From positions 434,001 through 498,000 of the forward strand of contig NZ_HF545616.1 in NCBI RefSeq assembly GCF_000723465.1: a stretch of DNA of 64,000 nt, written 5' to 3'. This document shows positions 7,427 through 16,014 of the stretch, piece after piece (position 1 is the first letter of the stretch; each line of letters opens with the position of its first letter). The DNA is from Ruminococcus bicirculans (ex Wegman et al. 2014) (lineage in GTDB: Bacteria > Bacillota > Clostridia > Oscillospirales > Ruminococcaceae). Made by a program: the position numbers and the translations under genes. The notes under the pieces were generated by a model that was not told the origin of the DNA, searched no databases, and saw nothing but the letters and a program-made list of their open reading frames with translations.

Positions 7427-8359
7427 TCACTCTTGTGTGAAAACTATCCATTTTATGTTTTTGGGGCTTATCTCGTCAAGATACTCTGATGGCACTGTGA
7501 CAGTTATCTGCCGTTTTGAAGTCGCCCCTGCCTTGTTCTCGGGTATCTCTTTAGCCACATATATGAAAAGGGAATCCTTGTCCTTGACCGCCCTTACTGC
7601 TTTGTAGTCGATATGCTCATATCCCGAAAGCTCTCCTTTTAGAAAAATAACATGGTTGTTGAAGCCGCCTTCGTTTTCAAAAGCTTCCATATCCTTTTTC
7701 ATTTCCTGAATTTGCAGCTCACCATTGTATTTCAAATAATATTCACTGAAATCATCATAATTTGAAAACATTTTTTGATAGGGGAATGTCATGTTGGCTT
7801 CACTGCTGCACTTGTATATCTTTTGCTCAAAAGGAACGTCTGTAAGCTCACTTGTTACATTCTCTGTCTGATAAAGCTTGTTGCTTCCTGCATAATATAC
7901 TGTCAAGCCGTTTTCACAAACGCTGTAAAGGCTGTCGGCAGAAAGTTTTTTTGAGAAAAGCTTCATGCTGCCCTCAGAAAAGTCCTCAGATTCTATGGTA
8001 AGAACACCGCTGTCACCCTCCAAAGAGCTTTCAGCATGTATCACCTGCGTGCTTGTGCATACTGTTATCTCAGCCTCAGTGCCGCTTTTTACGCACTCAC
8101 AGAACTCAGCCCAGCGCATATCACTTTCTTCCGAAGAGTCCATGAAAAGCATACCATGCTCTTTAGCCGTGTCAGCGGTTATCTCACTGCCGTTCCATGC
8201 CGAGAAAAATATCTTTGCAGGGCTGTCAACGACTTCCTCTTGTTCGATAAACGAGGAGTTTTTAGTATTGACCACGCTCTCTTCAGATCGACCGCAGGCT
8301 GAAAAAAGGGTCAGGAAAATTGCAGCAGACAATGCACCGCAGATAATTTTTTTATGCAA
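7427..8359 (-). CDS. Putative lipoprotein of unknown function
   Basis: 310 residues from a TTG start at 8357-8359. A stop codon lies in frame a few codons upstream, so no longer version exists. The signal peptide KKIICGALSAAIFLTLFSAC ends in a lipobox with the acylated Cys at about residue 22, followed by GRSEES. The mature part is a Glu/Ser-rich beta-type domain with no recognised motif. A promoter (TTAACA-17-TATAAT at 8423-8451) and a hairpin (8387-8415) precede it. Likely an extracellular membrane-anchored protein; ligand unknown. Confidence 0.82.
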   Translation of the reverse strand: MHKKIICGALSAAIFLTLFSACGRSEESVVNTKNSSFIEQEEVVDSPAKIFFSAWNGSEITADTAKEHGMLFMDSSEESDMRWAEFCECVKSGTEAEITVCTSTQVIHAESSLEGDSGVLTIESEDFSEGSMKLFSKKLSADSLYSVCENGLTVYYAGSNKLYQTENVTSELTDVPFEQKIYKCSSEANMTFPYQKMFSNYDDFSEYYLKYNGELQIQEMKKDMEAFENEGGFNNHVIFLKGELSGYEHIDYKAVRAVKDKDSLFIYVAKEIPENKAGATSKRQITVTVPSEYLDEISPKNIKWIVFTQE

Positions 8360-8386
8360 CTTCCTGCCCCCTTGCTTTTATACTAT

Positions 8387-8415
8387 AAGGGCAACGCCTT
8401 CCAAGGCACGCCCTT
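8387..8415. repeat. Small nested hairpin in the lipoprotein mRNA leader
   Basis: AAGGGC...GCCCTT encloses GCCTT-CC-AAGGC. It sits just after the presumed transcription start of the lipoprotein gene. The sequence GGCAACGCC...AAGGCACGCC resembles the left end of the MITE-like element at 42684. Confidence 0.5.
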
Positions 8416-8422
8416 AAAACTC

Positions 8423-8451
8423 ATTATATCACATTTTGTTGATTCTGTTAA
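8423..8451 (-). promoter_or_regulatory. Promoter of the lipoprotein gene
   Basis: Minus strand TTAACA - 17 bases - TATAAT. Confidence 0.7.
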
Positions 8452-8579
8452 TATGTATTTTAATCAAATTAGTAAACGCCTATTTGGCTATAATGTCAAA
8501 ATATCGGTGTAAATATGGCAAATATCTCAAGAAGAGGGCTTGAAGAGTGAAATGTGACAATATTGTAATTAAACTGTCA

Positions 8580-8608
8580 TTGACATTGATGATAAAAAAT
8601 ATTATAAT
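8580..8608 (+). promoter_or_regulatory. Promoter of the SH3 membrane protein gene
   Basis: TTGACA at 8580-8585, 17 bases, TATAAT at 8603-8608. It lies inside the longest open frame (which begins at 8547) and therefore argues that translation starts further downstream. Confidence 0.85.
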
Positions 8609-8672
8609 ATATTTATGTACCTGTGCTTTGTTTGCAGGTGTGCAGGTGTGTTCCTGCAAAAGGAGGCGAAAT

Positions 8673-9224
8673 GTGACGGCTTGTGCCGTGCAATATATGG
8701 ATAATAACAAGAATAACGTTTCCCGCAAGGCTTCGGGAAATACGGCGAGCGTTGTCGCAATAATAGTTGTGGGCATATTTGTGCTATGCGTGATACTTCT
8801 GCTTGCCAAGGGGCTTTTTGCAAGCAATAGTTCAGAAGTGCCAAAGGGTATAAATACTGCCACCATAAATACAAATGAGTCTGTGGCTGAGCCAGTGAAC
8901 AGTACCGCCCCTGCGGATACGTCCGTTACTGATAACAGCAGTGTGGACGAAAGCGGTGCGGTAACAGATGTGTCCAGCGACGAGTCTAGCCAGACAGATG
9001 TGCTTGAAGTAATGTATGTCACAGAGTATGCTTATCTTCATGTGGCACCTGATAATGACGCTGAGAATATCGTTTGTATGTCACCGGGTGTTCAGGTAAA
9101 CGTTCTTGAATATGAGGATAACGGATATGTGAAGATAAATTTCATGAACATAGACGGTCCACTCACAGGATATATTTATAAGGATTATCTTACAACAGAC
9201 AGCTCTATAGCAGTACAGTGGTAA
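8673..9224 (+). CDS. Membrane-anchored bacterial SH3 protein
   Basis: 183 residues from the GTG at 8673, which has AGGAGG six bases upstream; the promoter at 8580-8608 excludes the longer frame. A short N-terminal tail precedes one membrane helix (VVAIIVVGIFVLCVILLLA), then a Ser/Thr/Val/Asp-rich linker of about 70 residues and a C-terminal SH3b-like domain (YAYLHVAPDNDAENIVCM...VNVLEYEDNGYVKI). The predicted topology is N-in, with the SH3 domain outside, probably touching peptidoglycan. A protein of the same architecture is encoded at 27457-28011. No catalytic domain is present. Confidence 0.85.
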   Translation: MTACAVQYMDNNKNNVSRKASGNTASVVAIIVVGIFVLCVILLLAKGLFASNSSEVPKGINTATINTNESVAEPVNSTAPADTSVTDNSSVDESGAVTDVSSDESSQTDVLEVMYVTEYAYLHVAPDNDAENIVCMSPGVQVNVLEYEDNGYVKINFMNIDGPLTGYIYKDYLTTDSSIAVQW

Positions 9225-9233
9225 AAAATACAG

Positions 9234-9262
9234 CGCCGCACAAAAGAATGTGCGGCGTTTTT
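9234..9262 (+). terminator. Terminator of the SH3 membrane protein gene
   Basis: 9-bp perfect stem CGCCGCACA / TGTGCGGCG, 6-base loop, then TTTTT. Confidence 0.9.
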
Positions 9263-9280
9263 GGATATGGGGGCTTTGAA

Positions 9281-9967
9281 GTGCCGAAATATAATACTTT
9301 TATCGAGGATAAAAACGGAGAGCGCATTGACTTTATCCTTGACGTTGCCAAAAGAAGTCGCCTTAATATGGGTATGCGTGACGGCACTTTGACAGTGCGT
9401 GTGCCTTACGGCTGTTCAAAGCAGCAGCTTGAAAGCTTTATTAATAACAATCTGGGCTGGATAAAAGAGCAAAAAGACAAGGCGGCGGTGGGTCTGCCGA
9501 AAGATTTCTGCCATGGCGAAAGGCTCAGACTTTTGGGAAACGAGCTTACCCTGACCTTTGTTCAGGCTGATAAGTATTTTTCTCCCAAGATAGAGGACGG
9601 CAAGCTTCTTATTGCCGTGAACAAAACCAGCGACCAGACCTATGTAAAAGAGCAGACCACTAAGTTCATAAACGATCTCACAGTGGCGGAGATAACAAAA
9701 AGTATGCAGAAAATGTCTGCCTCCACAGGGCTTGTGCCTGAAAAGGTCACAATAAAACCGCTGACAGCAAGCTGGGGAAGATGTATCTCAAACAGGCATA
9801 TTTCCATAAACTCAAAGCTTATCGTTTTCCGCAGAGAGTGCATTGATTACGTCTGCCTCCACGAGCTTTGTCATTTGGTCTTTATGGATCACAGCAAGGA
9901 TTTCTGGGCTTTGGTGGGCAAGTTCTGTCCCGATTGGCGAGGCATAAGAGAAGAAATGAAAGGCTGA
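9281..9967 (+). CDS. YgjP-like (DUF45) M48-type metallopeptidase
   Basis: 228 residues from the GTG at 9281, with GGGGG seven bases upstream. The longer frame from 9218 would run through the preceding terminator and is rejected. The C-terminal half carries the zinc-binding HELCH motif with a third ligand in FMDHSKDFW, followed by CPDWR; this is the YgjP/DUF45 signature (M.KWG/SWGRC...HELCH...H). The N-terminal half is the beta-rich domain of this family (LTVRVPYG). Cytosolic and conserved in bacteria; its cellular substrate is not established. Confidence 0.9.
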   Translation: MPKYNTFIEDKNGERIDFILDVAKRSRLNMGMRDGTLTVRVPYGCSKQQLESFINNNLGWIKEQKDKAAVGLPKDFCHGERLRLLGNELTLTFVQADKYFSPKIEDGKLLIAVNKTSDQTYVKEQTTKFINDLTVAEITKSMQKMSASTGLVPEKVTIKPLTASWGRCISNRHISINSKLIVFRRECIDYVCLHELCHLVFMDHSKDFWALVGKFCPDWRGIREEMKG

Positions 9968-10020
9968 CCATGCAGGCATACCCTACAAAATATACTCATG
10001 TGCTTTGTAGGTATTAACTA

Positions 10021-10049
10021 TTGACAAATACAAGATATTGTGGTATCCT
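10021..10049 (+). promoter_or_regulatory. Promoter of the NrdD-tail-like gene
   Basis: TTGACA at 10021-10026, 17 bases, TATCCT at 10044-10049. Confidence 0.75.
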
Positions 10050-10099
10050 TTTATTGTGGCAACAATATGTATAACAAAGAAAAATGGAGGTAATGTAAA

Positions 10100-10390
10100 A
10101 TGGTAAATGTGAACGTAACAGGCGGGGAGATGTCCCAGGCAGAGATAAATTCATATATCGACAGGGCTCAGAAGCTTTACCCTGAAAAGACTATCCAGAC
10201 TATCGACCTAAAAATAGACGGCGACTTTGTTGACGTTGATTATCACTTTGCAGATGTGCCTTTTCAGCGTATAAGAAGAATAACAGGCTATCTTGTTGGA
10301 ACTCTCGACAGATTTAACGACGCAAAGAGAGCGGAGGTCCGTGACCGAGTAAAGCATGGTCTTGCAAGCCCCAGCATATCAGAACAGTAA
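10100..10390 (+). CDS. Small protein resembling the glycyl-radical tail of anaerobic ribonucleotide reductase
   Basis: 96 residues with strong GGAGG before the ATG. Residues 58-88 (RIRRITGYLVGTLDRFNDAK, then RAEVRDRVKHG) match the C-terminal signature of class III ribonucleotide reductase NrdD, R-(V/I)-x-G-Y-L...RFN..K..E...RV.H, where the Gly carries the radical in full-length enzymes. There is no Cys, so the NrdD zinc site is absent. The N-terminal 57 residues are unlike NrdD. It has its own promoter and terminator and no nrdD or nrdG neighbour. It may be a stand-alone radical-domain homologue, or only share the fold. Databases often label such proteins as anaerobic RNR. Confidence 0.7.
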   Translation: MVNVNVTGGEMSQAEINSYIDRAQKLYPEKTIQTIDLKIDGDFVDVDYHFADVPFQRIRRITGYLVGTLDRFNDAKRAEVRDRVKHGLASPSISEQ

Positions 10391-10399
10391 AAATGAAAC

Positions 10400-10443
10400 A
10401 CGGCATATGTCACCGAAAAAGTGGCATATGCCGTATTTTTTTA
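10400..10443 (+). terminator. Terminator of the NrdD-tail-like gene
   Basis: 14-bp stem ACGGCATATGTCAC / GTGGCATATGCCGT, 7-base loop, then a T-rich run. Confidence 0.9.
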
Positions 10444-10466
10444 TGGAAGTGTATTGGTGTAGCTTT

Positions 10467-11288
10467 TTAGACCTTGTTTCCGCAAACGCTGCAAAATTTG
10501 GCGCCGCTCTTCAGCTCTGAGCCGCAGTGAGGACACTTTTCAGGTGCGGTCTGCTCCACAGGCTGTTCAGCCGTTTCTGTAGGTGGTTCTATAGGCTCTG
10601 TCTGTTGTGGTATCTCAGGCTCAACTACGCTCTGTGACATAACAGGCTCGGCATTGTCGGGCTTTCTGAACTGTGACATATCAGGCTGAGCAAAACTCTG
10701 TTCTTGCGGTGTAGTCATTGGGATAGGCGCAGGGGCCTTGTCAGGCGTCTTTGCGGCAACAGGTATCTCAACGGCGAAATCTTCGCCCATAAGTCTGCCT
10801 GCAATAACAAGTCCACCGATAAAAAGCAGGAAAGCCGCAATAAATGGCAGAACATCATCAGCAAGTGAAAGGGCTACCCTGAACTTGTCATTGTCATAGC
10901 CCATTGTTATAGCGTTTGAGAAGTGACCTTTTACCGTAACATAGTATATCATTATGCCCTTTGTTATCATCACAACAAGCGGGAAAAGGATAAGAAAGCC
11001 TGCGAATGCACCATCAAGCTTTTTCTTGCCCTTTGCTCTTGCAGATGTGAAAAACGCCACAAGGCTGAATATGGCGAGTGCGCATGAAAGACCATAGGTG
11101 TTCACATAAGCGAAAATGTCGGGGGTGAACAAAAAGTCTATCTTGTTTGTGAAAACGTTGTTGTAAACGAGCTTTCCCACAGGGTCAGCCAGTGCGCCTG
11201 CTGCCGAGAGAATGAATGCGAAAAAACTCAGCAGACACAGGGACATTCCTGCATATGTAAGCTTCTTTGTGTAGATCTTTTTTGCCAT
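10467..11288 (-). CDS. Four-helix membrane protein with C-terminal zinc ribbon
   Basis: 273 residues from the ATG at 11288, which has AAAGGA nine bases upstream; an ATG six codons earlier lacks a ribosome binding site. Four membrane segments fill residues 10-175. A cytoplasmic Pro/Gln/Glu-rich linker follows, then a zinc ribbon CPHCG...FCSVCGNKV at the very end. No catalytic motif. It has its own promoter upstream, but a hairpin-terminator lies between that promoter and the gene. Function unknown; such ribbons typically mediate protein contacts. Confidence 0.8.
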   Translation of the reverse strand: MAKKIYTKKLTYAGMSLCLLSFFAFILSAAGALADPVGKLVYNNVFTNKIDFLFTPDIFAYVNTYGLSCALAIFSLVAFFTSARAKGKKKLDGAFAGFLILFPLVVMITKGIMIYYVTVKGHFSNAITMGYDNDKFRVALSLADDVLPFIAAFLLFIGGLVIAGRLMGEDFAVEIPVAAKTPDKAPAPIPMTTPQEQSFAQPDMSQFRKPDNAEPVMSQSVVEPEIPQQTEPIEPPTETAEQPVEQTAPEKCPHCGSELKSGAKFCSVCGNKV

Positions 11289-11331
11289 TTTGATTAGTCC
11301 TTTCATTTGTGAAGTCTTTATCCGCTGTCCG

Positions 11332-11365
11332 AAAAAATAGGGGCGGATAGAATTTCCGTCCCTAT
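11332..11365 (-). terminator. Terminator after yfhO-like gene / attenuator before the zinc-ribbon gene
   Basis: 11-bp stem with one mismatch (ATAGGGACGGA / TCCGCCCCTAT) followed by TTTTTT on the minus strand. It ends the yfhO-like transcript, but also lies just after the promoter at 11367-11395, so it could attenuate the downstream gene. Confidence 0.75.
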
Positions 11366-11366
11366 T

Positions 11367-11395
11367 ATAATACTATTTTATAAAAGCCTTGTCAA
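11367..11395 (-). promoter_or_regulatory. Promoter upstream of the zinc-ribbon membrane protein gene
   Basis: Minus strand TTGACA - 17 bases - TATTAT, positioned between the yfhO-like stop and the terminator hairpin. Confidence 0.6.
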
Positions 11396-11420
11396 TAGAT
11401 TTTTTTCGCAGCTTTCGTCG

Positions 11421-14369
11421 CTATTTATCGTTTTTGCCGCTATCCTCGTCCTCGCCGAGAATATTTTTCATCATCTCGTTTATGTGCCGAAGCTTTTCGT
11501 CATCATCATTGTCAGGTCGGTATATCCTCAGTGGCTCGTCCGTTGTATCAGTTGTGTCATTTATCACAGGGGTTGTGGCTTTCTCACTGCTCTCAGCCGT
11601 AAAGTTAGCTTTTGCAAGCACCTTTTTCATGACTTTTCCACGCTTATATTCAAACAGGAATATAAGCACCAGCAGGGCAACACCAAAGCCCGTTATGATA
11701 AGAGATACTTTCCAATAGTCAGGTGAGAACTTCATTGTTATCTTGTTTTCACCCTGCTCCAAAGGGATAGTTATAAGGCTGTCAAGAGATTTTTCAGCCG
11801 TCACCTTTTTGCCGTTCACAGTGATAGTCCAGCCGTTTTCATATGGTATGGTTGTGAACAGTACAGAGCCGTCATTTTCAGCATTAACAGAGCCTTCGAG
11901 ATAAGTGTCCTTAAAGCTTGTGACCTCAAGCACATTTTTCTGCATATCAGCGCAGGTCTGTGCAAAGCTGTCATAATCAAAGGTGTAGAAAAGCTGGTCT
12001 TTCCAGTAAGCTTCGTTATCGTCATTTGCCACCGTTATGCGTATGCGAAGCTCCTGCCCCTCATAGAATTTGCCGAGATTCATAATGGAATAATTGTCAC
12101 CCACAAAGAACTGACCTGCATATTCCATAGGCTCAGAGCCGTCCATATAATCGTCCTCGTCCTGTATCCACACGTTGCAGGAACGTTCATATTTGGTTGG
12201 AAGATACATATAAAGATATGAGTCCTTATCCATTTTCACAACATAGTCAATGTGACATTCTGCAATGGAAGTGTCTGTAGGGAAGTATTTCGTGTGTCCG
12301 TCAGTGAGCTGAGATGTAGAAACGTTCTCCATTTCGCTGTTTATAACAGGTATCTTTGTGAAATATTCCTTTGTTGTGCCTGCGAGGGCGTTGAATACCA
12401 TGTTTTGATTTTCAAAAGGATTATCTTCAGAAAGTGACACGTCCTCAATACCAGGCGAAGATACCATGCCAAGACCAAGAGCGTTAGGGTTGTTGTAGAA
12501 TTTATATGTTGCGTCGCCCTCGGTGTATTCTGTAGTAAGCTTGTATTCCTCAGGGACTTTAACTCTTGTGCCTACAAAAGAGGTGTTACCCGTTTTGTCC
12601 ATAAGATATTTTATGTCAAACAGAGCGTCCGTCATGAACGTTGTGCCGTCATATTTTGTGTAGTGTCCGCCGTAAGCATAGCCAAGCTTGTGGAGCATCA
12701 TAAGGGCAGGTGCGTTCATTGTTGAGCTGGAGTGTGAAATGCCTTTGTAGCCTGTTCCGATAGGGTCGTTTACAGTTCTGTGGAAAGTTGCCTCCATGCG
12801 GTAGAAAAGCGATGGGTCATATTCCTTCATCATTGACACAGCGTTTCTAGTCTGGGTCATGTAAGGCTCATAGGAAGTGTATTTGCTGTATGCAACGTCA
12901 GTGTCTATCTTGTCGATAGTGTCAGCGCTGTTTGCAAAAAGCTCAACCGCAAGAACGCCTACCATTACGATACAAACAGCCTTTGATTTTGGATATTTCT
13001 TGATAAGATAGATAAGTGTGAAATATGCCGCCAGAGCTATCATGGATACCCATATGCCTTGTATAACGTTTGTGGTGTCGCCTGTTTCACTTGTCTTTGT
13101 TTCAAAAAGCTGGAAGTGAGAGTAGTTCTCACGCTCACACCAGAAGAGGAATACCATAAGTCCGAAGAAAATTCCGCCGATGTTCTTTGCGGTTATGCCC
13201 TCGAGGTTCTCAAACGCCCTGAATGCCATTACTATCATCAGGAATGAGAATATGAAAGAATATCTGTAAGGCAGCCAGTTCGGCACTTGGAAGCCGTGCA
13301 TTGCCATATCAGCAGGCTTTATATACATTAGTATTACTAGCAGGAAAGTGAGCAGACCTGTAGAGGTCTTTTCTTTCATTGTTATCCTGTCGTTCATAAA
13401 GAACAGCGGAACAAGTATCAATACAGCCGTTCCGCAGTATATCATAGGCATACCCTCAGGGTAAACAGTGTCATATGACATTGGGAAAAGCTTTGTTATG
13501 AACGTGAGAAAATCAAATTGCGTTGCAAGTGAGAAATCAGGGTCAGTGAACTCAAACTTGCCGAGCTTCAAAGAATTGTAAACGGTTATAAGAACGAATG
13601 CCGCACACATAAGCGCAACAAGCGTGCCCATACCGAAAGCTACACAGCGTGAGAAGAACTTTTTTGGCAATATCCTGCCCTCTCTTGAAAGGCAGTACCA
13701 GCAGAAGTAGAAAAACGTGAAAATTCCCACCATATAGCCGATGTAGAAATGTGCAATGAACATAAGCGCCAGCGGCACTATATAAGGCACAAGCTTGCCC
13801 TCATCAACGAGCCTGTGAACGCCCCAGCATATAAGCGGCAGATAGATAAGTCCGTCAAGCCACATAGGGTCCATAAGTTGTACCACCATGTATGACATAA
13901 GAGCATACATGGTAGGGAATATGATAAGTGAGATAGTCTTAGGCTTCTGCACTGATATCTTTTTTAAGAAGAACATGAACGTCACAGCCGCCGTGCCTAT
14001 CTTTGCAAGCTGTAAAATAAGGATAGAGGTCGCCATCATCGTTCTCGGCAGCAGCACAAGTATCAGCATAAAAGGACTTGCAAGATAATATGCAAACACA
14101 CCGAACATTTCTCCGCTGAGGTTTCGTGACCAGTTGTAGATAAAACTGCCGTTGCCATGGAAAGCGTCACGGAACTGCTCGTAGTAGTAAACATACTGGC
14201 CGTTCAAATCAAGCACAAGCACCGAGCTGTCGCCTATAGGGTGTATCTTGAAAAACGCATAGGCTGAAAACATTATTGCCACAGGCAGAAAAAACACAAA
14301 AAAGTACAGCCGCTTATCATAGCACCATTTTTTTATAAATGAAAGGGGAGATGTTTTAGTCTTTTCCAT
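11421..14369 (-). CDS. YfhO-family multi-pass membrane glycosyltransferase-like protein
   Basis: 982 residues. The N-terminal ~500 residues hold about twelve to fourteen membrane segments. A large extracytoplasmic beta-rich region follows (about 520-900), then one more membrane helix (VSLIITGFGVALLVLIFLF) and an acidic cytoplasmic tail. The pattern is that of YfhO (PF09586), a GT-C-like enzyme. In Bacillus subtilis YfhO works with CsbB to move a sugar from an undecaprenyl carrier onto lipoteichoic acid. Here the start overlaps the upstream CsbB-like glycosyltransferase gene by 14 bases, so the two are translationally coupled and likely form the same kind of pathway. The acceptor polymer is unknown. 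Confidence 0.88.
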   Translation of the reverse strand: MEKTKTSPLSFIKKWCYDKRLYFFVFFLPVAIMFSAYAFFKIHPIGDSSVLVLDLNGQYVYYYEQFRDAFHGNGSFIYNWSRNLSGEMFGVFAYYLASPFMLILVLLPRTMMATSILILQLAKIGTAAVTFMFFLKKISVQKPKTISLIIFPTMYALMSYMVVQLMDPMWLDGLIYLPLICWGVHRLVDEGKLVPYIVPLALMFIAHFYIGYMVGIFTFFYFCWYCLSREGRILPKKFFSRCVAFGMGTLVALMCAAFVLITVYNSLKLGKFEFTDPDFSLATQFDFLTFITKLFPMSYDTVYPEGMPMIYCGTAVLILVPLFFMNDRITMKEKTSTGLLTFLLVILMYIKPADMAMHGFQVPNWLPYRYSFIFSFLMIVMAFRAFENLEGITAKNIGGIFFGLMVFLFWCERENYSHFQLFETKTSETGDTTNVIQGIWVSMIALAAYFTLIYLIKKYPKSKAVCIVMVGVLAVELFANSADTIDKIDTDVAYSKYTSYEPYMTQTRNAVSMMKEYDPSLFYRMEATFHRTVNDPIGTGYKGISHSSSTMNAPALMMLHKLGYAYGGHYTKYDGTTFMTDALFDIKYLMDKTGNTSFVGTRVKVPEEYKLTTEYTEGDATYKFYNNPNALGLGMVSSPGIEDVSLSEDNPFENQNMVFNALAGTTKEYFTKIPVINSEMENVSTSQLTDGHTKYFPTDTSIAECHIDYVVKMDKDSYLYMYLPTKYERSCNVWIQDEDDYMDGSEPMEYAGQFFVGDNYSIMNLGKFYEGQELRIRITVANDDNEAYWKDQLFYTFDYDSFAQTCADMQKNVLEVTSFKDTYLEGSVNAENDGSVLFTTIPYENGWTITVNGKKVTAEKSLDSLITIPLEQGENKITMKFSPDYWKVSLIITGFGVALLVLIFLFEYKRGKVMKKVLAKANFTAESSEKATTPVINDTTDTTDEPLRIYRPDNDDDEKLRHINEMMKNILGEDEDSGKNDK

Positions 14370-15303
14370 TCTTTTTCTCCTCGTCGTCTTTTCTTATGAT
14401 ATCACGGATTATGTATCTAGGTCGCTGTTTTATCTCCTCGTATATCTTTGAGAGATAAAAGCCTATTATTCCAAGACTGAACATTATTATACTCGATGTG
14501 AGAAGCTGTAGGATTATGACAGTTGAAAATCCTACCGCCGACGCACCGATAAGCTTTTTGATAAGGGTGTGAAGTCCCAGTATGACAGAGAAAATAAACG
14601 TTATAACACCGCATACTGTCACTATCTGCAAAGGCGCAGATGTAAAAGAGGTTATGCTGTTTATGGCGAATTTGAAAAGCCCCTTTACAGACCACTTTGA
14701 TTCGCCTATCTCTCTGTCAGCAACGTCAAAATATACACGCTCCGTCTTGTAGCCTACCCAGCTTGACATTGCTCTGAAAAACGTCAGTCTTTCAGGCATT
14801 GCATTCAGTGAATCTACCACAGCCCTGTCAAGAAGCTTGAAATCGGAAGCCGCTTCCATGTCGAGTCCGCTTGACTTGTTTATCATCTTGTAAAACCACA
14901 GAGAGAAAAATTTGTATACAGGGTTTTCCTTTCCACGGGAATTTTTTCTGCCCTCAACAATGTCAACGTCATTGTTTTTCCAGATGTTGTACATCTCGAT
15001 TATGACCTCAGGAGGGAACTGCAAATCACAGTCCAGCAGTACGCAAGCGTCGCCCTTTGCAGTTTCAAGTCCTGCGAAAATTGCGCTCTCCTTGCCGAAA
15101 TTTCTTGAAAAATTCACGCCCACGATATGCTCGTCATTGCGTGCAAGGTTTGAGATTATATCCCATGTTCTGTCCTTTGAGCCGTCGTTTACAAAAACAA
15201 GCTCATAGTCTATACCGTTTTCGCTTAGAAGCTTTGAAACAACAGAAGCACATTTTGCAACGTTGCCCTCCTCGTTATAGCTTGGTATTATTATTGATAG
15301 CAT
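14356..15303 (-). CDS. CsbB/GtrB-like polyprenyl-phosphate glycosyltransferase (GT2)
   Basis: 315 residues. An N-terminal GT-A domain has IIIPSYNEEGNV at the start, VNDGSKDRT, NFGKESAIFAG and the metal-binding LLDCDLQFPPE block near residue 95. Two C-terminal membrane helices (residues about 230-295) and a basic tail follow. This is the DPM/GtrB architecture that loads a sugar onto undecaprenyl phosphate on the cytoplasmic face. AGGAGA precedes the ATG. It is coupled to the YfhO-like gene. A GtcA-type flippase, the usual third partner, is not seen next to it. Confidence 0.9.
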   Translation of the reverse strand: MLSIIIPSYNEEGNVAKCASVVSKLLSENGIDYELVFVNDGSKDRTWDIISNLARNDEHIVGVNFSRNFGKESAIFAGLETAKGDACVLLDCDLQFPPEVIIEMYNIWKNNDVDIVEGRKNSRGKENPVYKFFSLWFYKMINKSSGLDMEAASDFKLLDRAVVDSLNAMPERLTFFRAMSSWVGYKTERVYFDVADREIGESKWSVKGLFKFAINSITSFTSAPLQIVTVCGVITFIFSVILGLHTLIKKLIGASAVGFSTVIILQLLTSSIIMFSLGIIGFYLSKIYEEIKQRPRYIIRDIIRKDDEEKKNGKD

Positions 15304-15336
15304 TTTTCGTTCTCCTATTCTTTATTGCCTTTATAC

Positions 15337-15371
15337 ACAAAACAGAACGCCATTTGTGAACATGACGTTCT
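15337..15371 (-). terminator. Probable terminator between the membrane protein and the glycosyltransferase genes
   Basis: Minus strand AGAACGTCA / TGGCGTTCT stem (imperfect) followed by GTTTTGT. Confidence 0.55.
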
Positions 15372-15381
15372 TGAAATATCC

Positions 15382-15966
15382 TTATTTGTTTTCTCTTTCA
15401 CGGCGTTTTTCATAATCTGTCCTCAGCTTGTTGAAGTTGTAAAGCATGATGAGCAGGAAAATATACACAAGTATCTTTGCTATTGCCGCAATAACGCCTG
15501 CAAGGGTGGTGACGAACTCTATTGGTATTAGCCTGTTGAGCAGGTCGCCTCCAAAGTAAATAAACGTCATAAGAGCAAGCTTGTTGAAACTGCCCTGAAG
15601 CCTTACAATGTTTGAAACGTCTTCCACAAGCTCTCTGTGGCTGTCAAGCGCCACAAGGAACATTCTCATAAGGTTCAGTGACATATAGACAGTTGCCGCC
15701 GACAGCAAAATGCTTATAACGTTCGCCGCCATTGCCGCAGGGGAGAGAAGTTTCAATAGAAGCTGACATACCACCGCAAGAGCGCACATAGCGGAAGAAG
15801 TGTAAGCAGGCTTTTTAAGATGTGCGAAAGCGTCAGTGCGTTCTTCAGCCTCAGCCGTTCCCACTGCGAAAAATAAAAAGCCTACAAGCTTTATAACGTA
15901 ATTAGAAGTCCAGCCTGCGTTTAGCATGAAAAGCATGAAAAACGAGCCGACCATAAAGAAATTCAT
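15382..15966 (-). CDS. Unrecognised five-helix membrane protein
   Basis: 194 residues, largely hydrophobic, with about five membrane segments and a basic C-terminus (YEKRRERENK). AAAGGG lies about nine bases before the ATG. It is upstream of and co-directional with the csbB/yfhO-like pair, but separated by a probable weak terminator. It does not show the GtcA signature, so I do not assign it as the flippase of that system, although size and topology leave that open. Function unknown. Confidence 0.7.
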   Translation of the reverse strand: MNFFMVGSFFMLFMLNAGWTSNYVIKLVGFLFFAVGTAEAEERTDAFAHLKKPAYTSSAMCALAVVCQLLLKLLSPAAMAANVISILLSAATVYMSLNLMRMFLVALDSHRELVEDVSNIVRLQGSFNKLALMTFIYFGGDLLNRLIPIEFVTTLAGVIAAIAKILVYIFLLIMLYNFNKLRTDYEKRRERENK

Positions 15967-16014
15967 TGTTTAAGACCCTTTCGTAGCTGATTATACCTAT
16001 TTATTATATCTCAT

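Noticed and set aside
8547-8672. Longer N-terminus of the SH3 membrane protein
   Set aside because: A consensus promoter lies inside it and a perfect ribosome binding site serves the GTG at 8673.
9218-9280. Longer N-terminus of the YgjP-like peptidase
   Set aside because: It would be translated through the preceding terminator hairpin; a good start lies at 9281.
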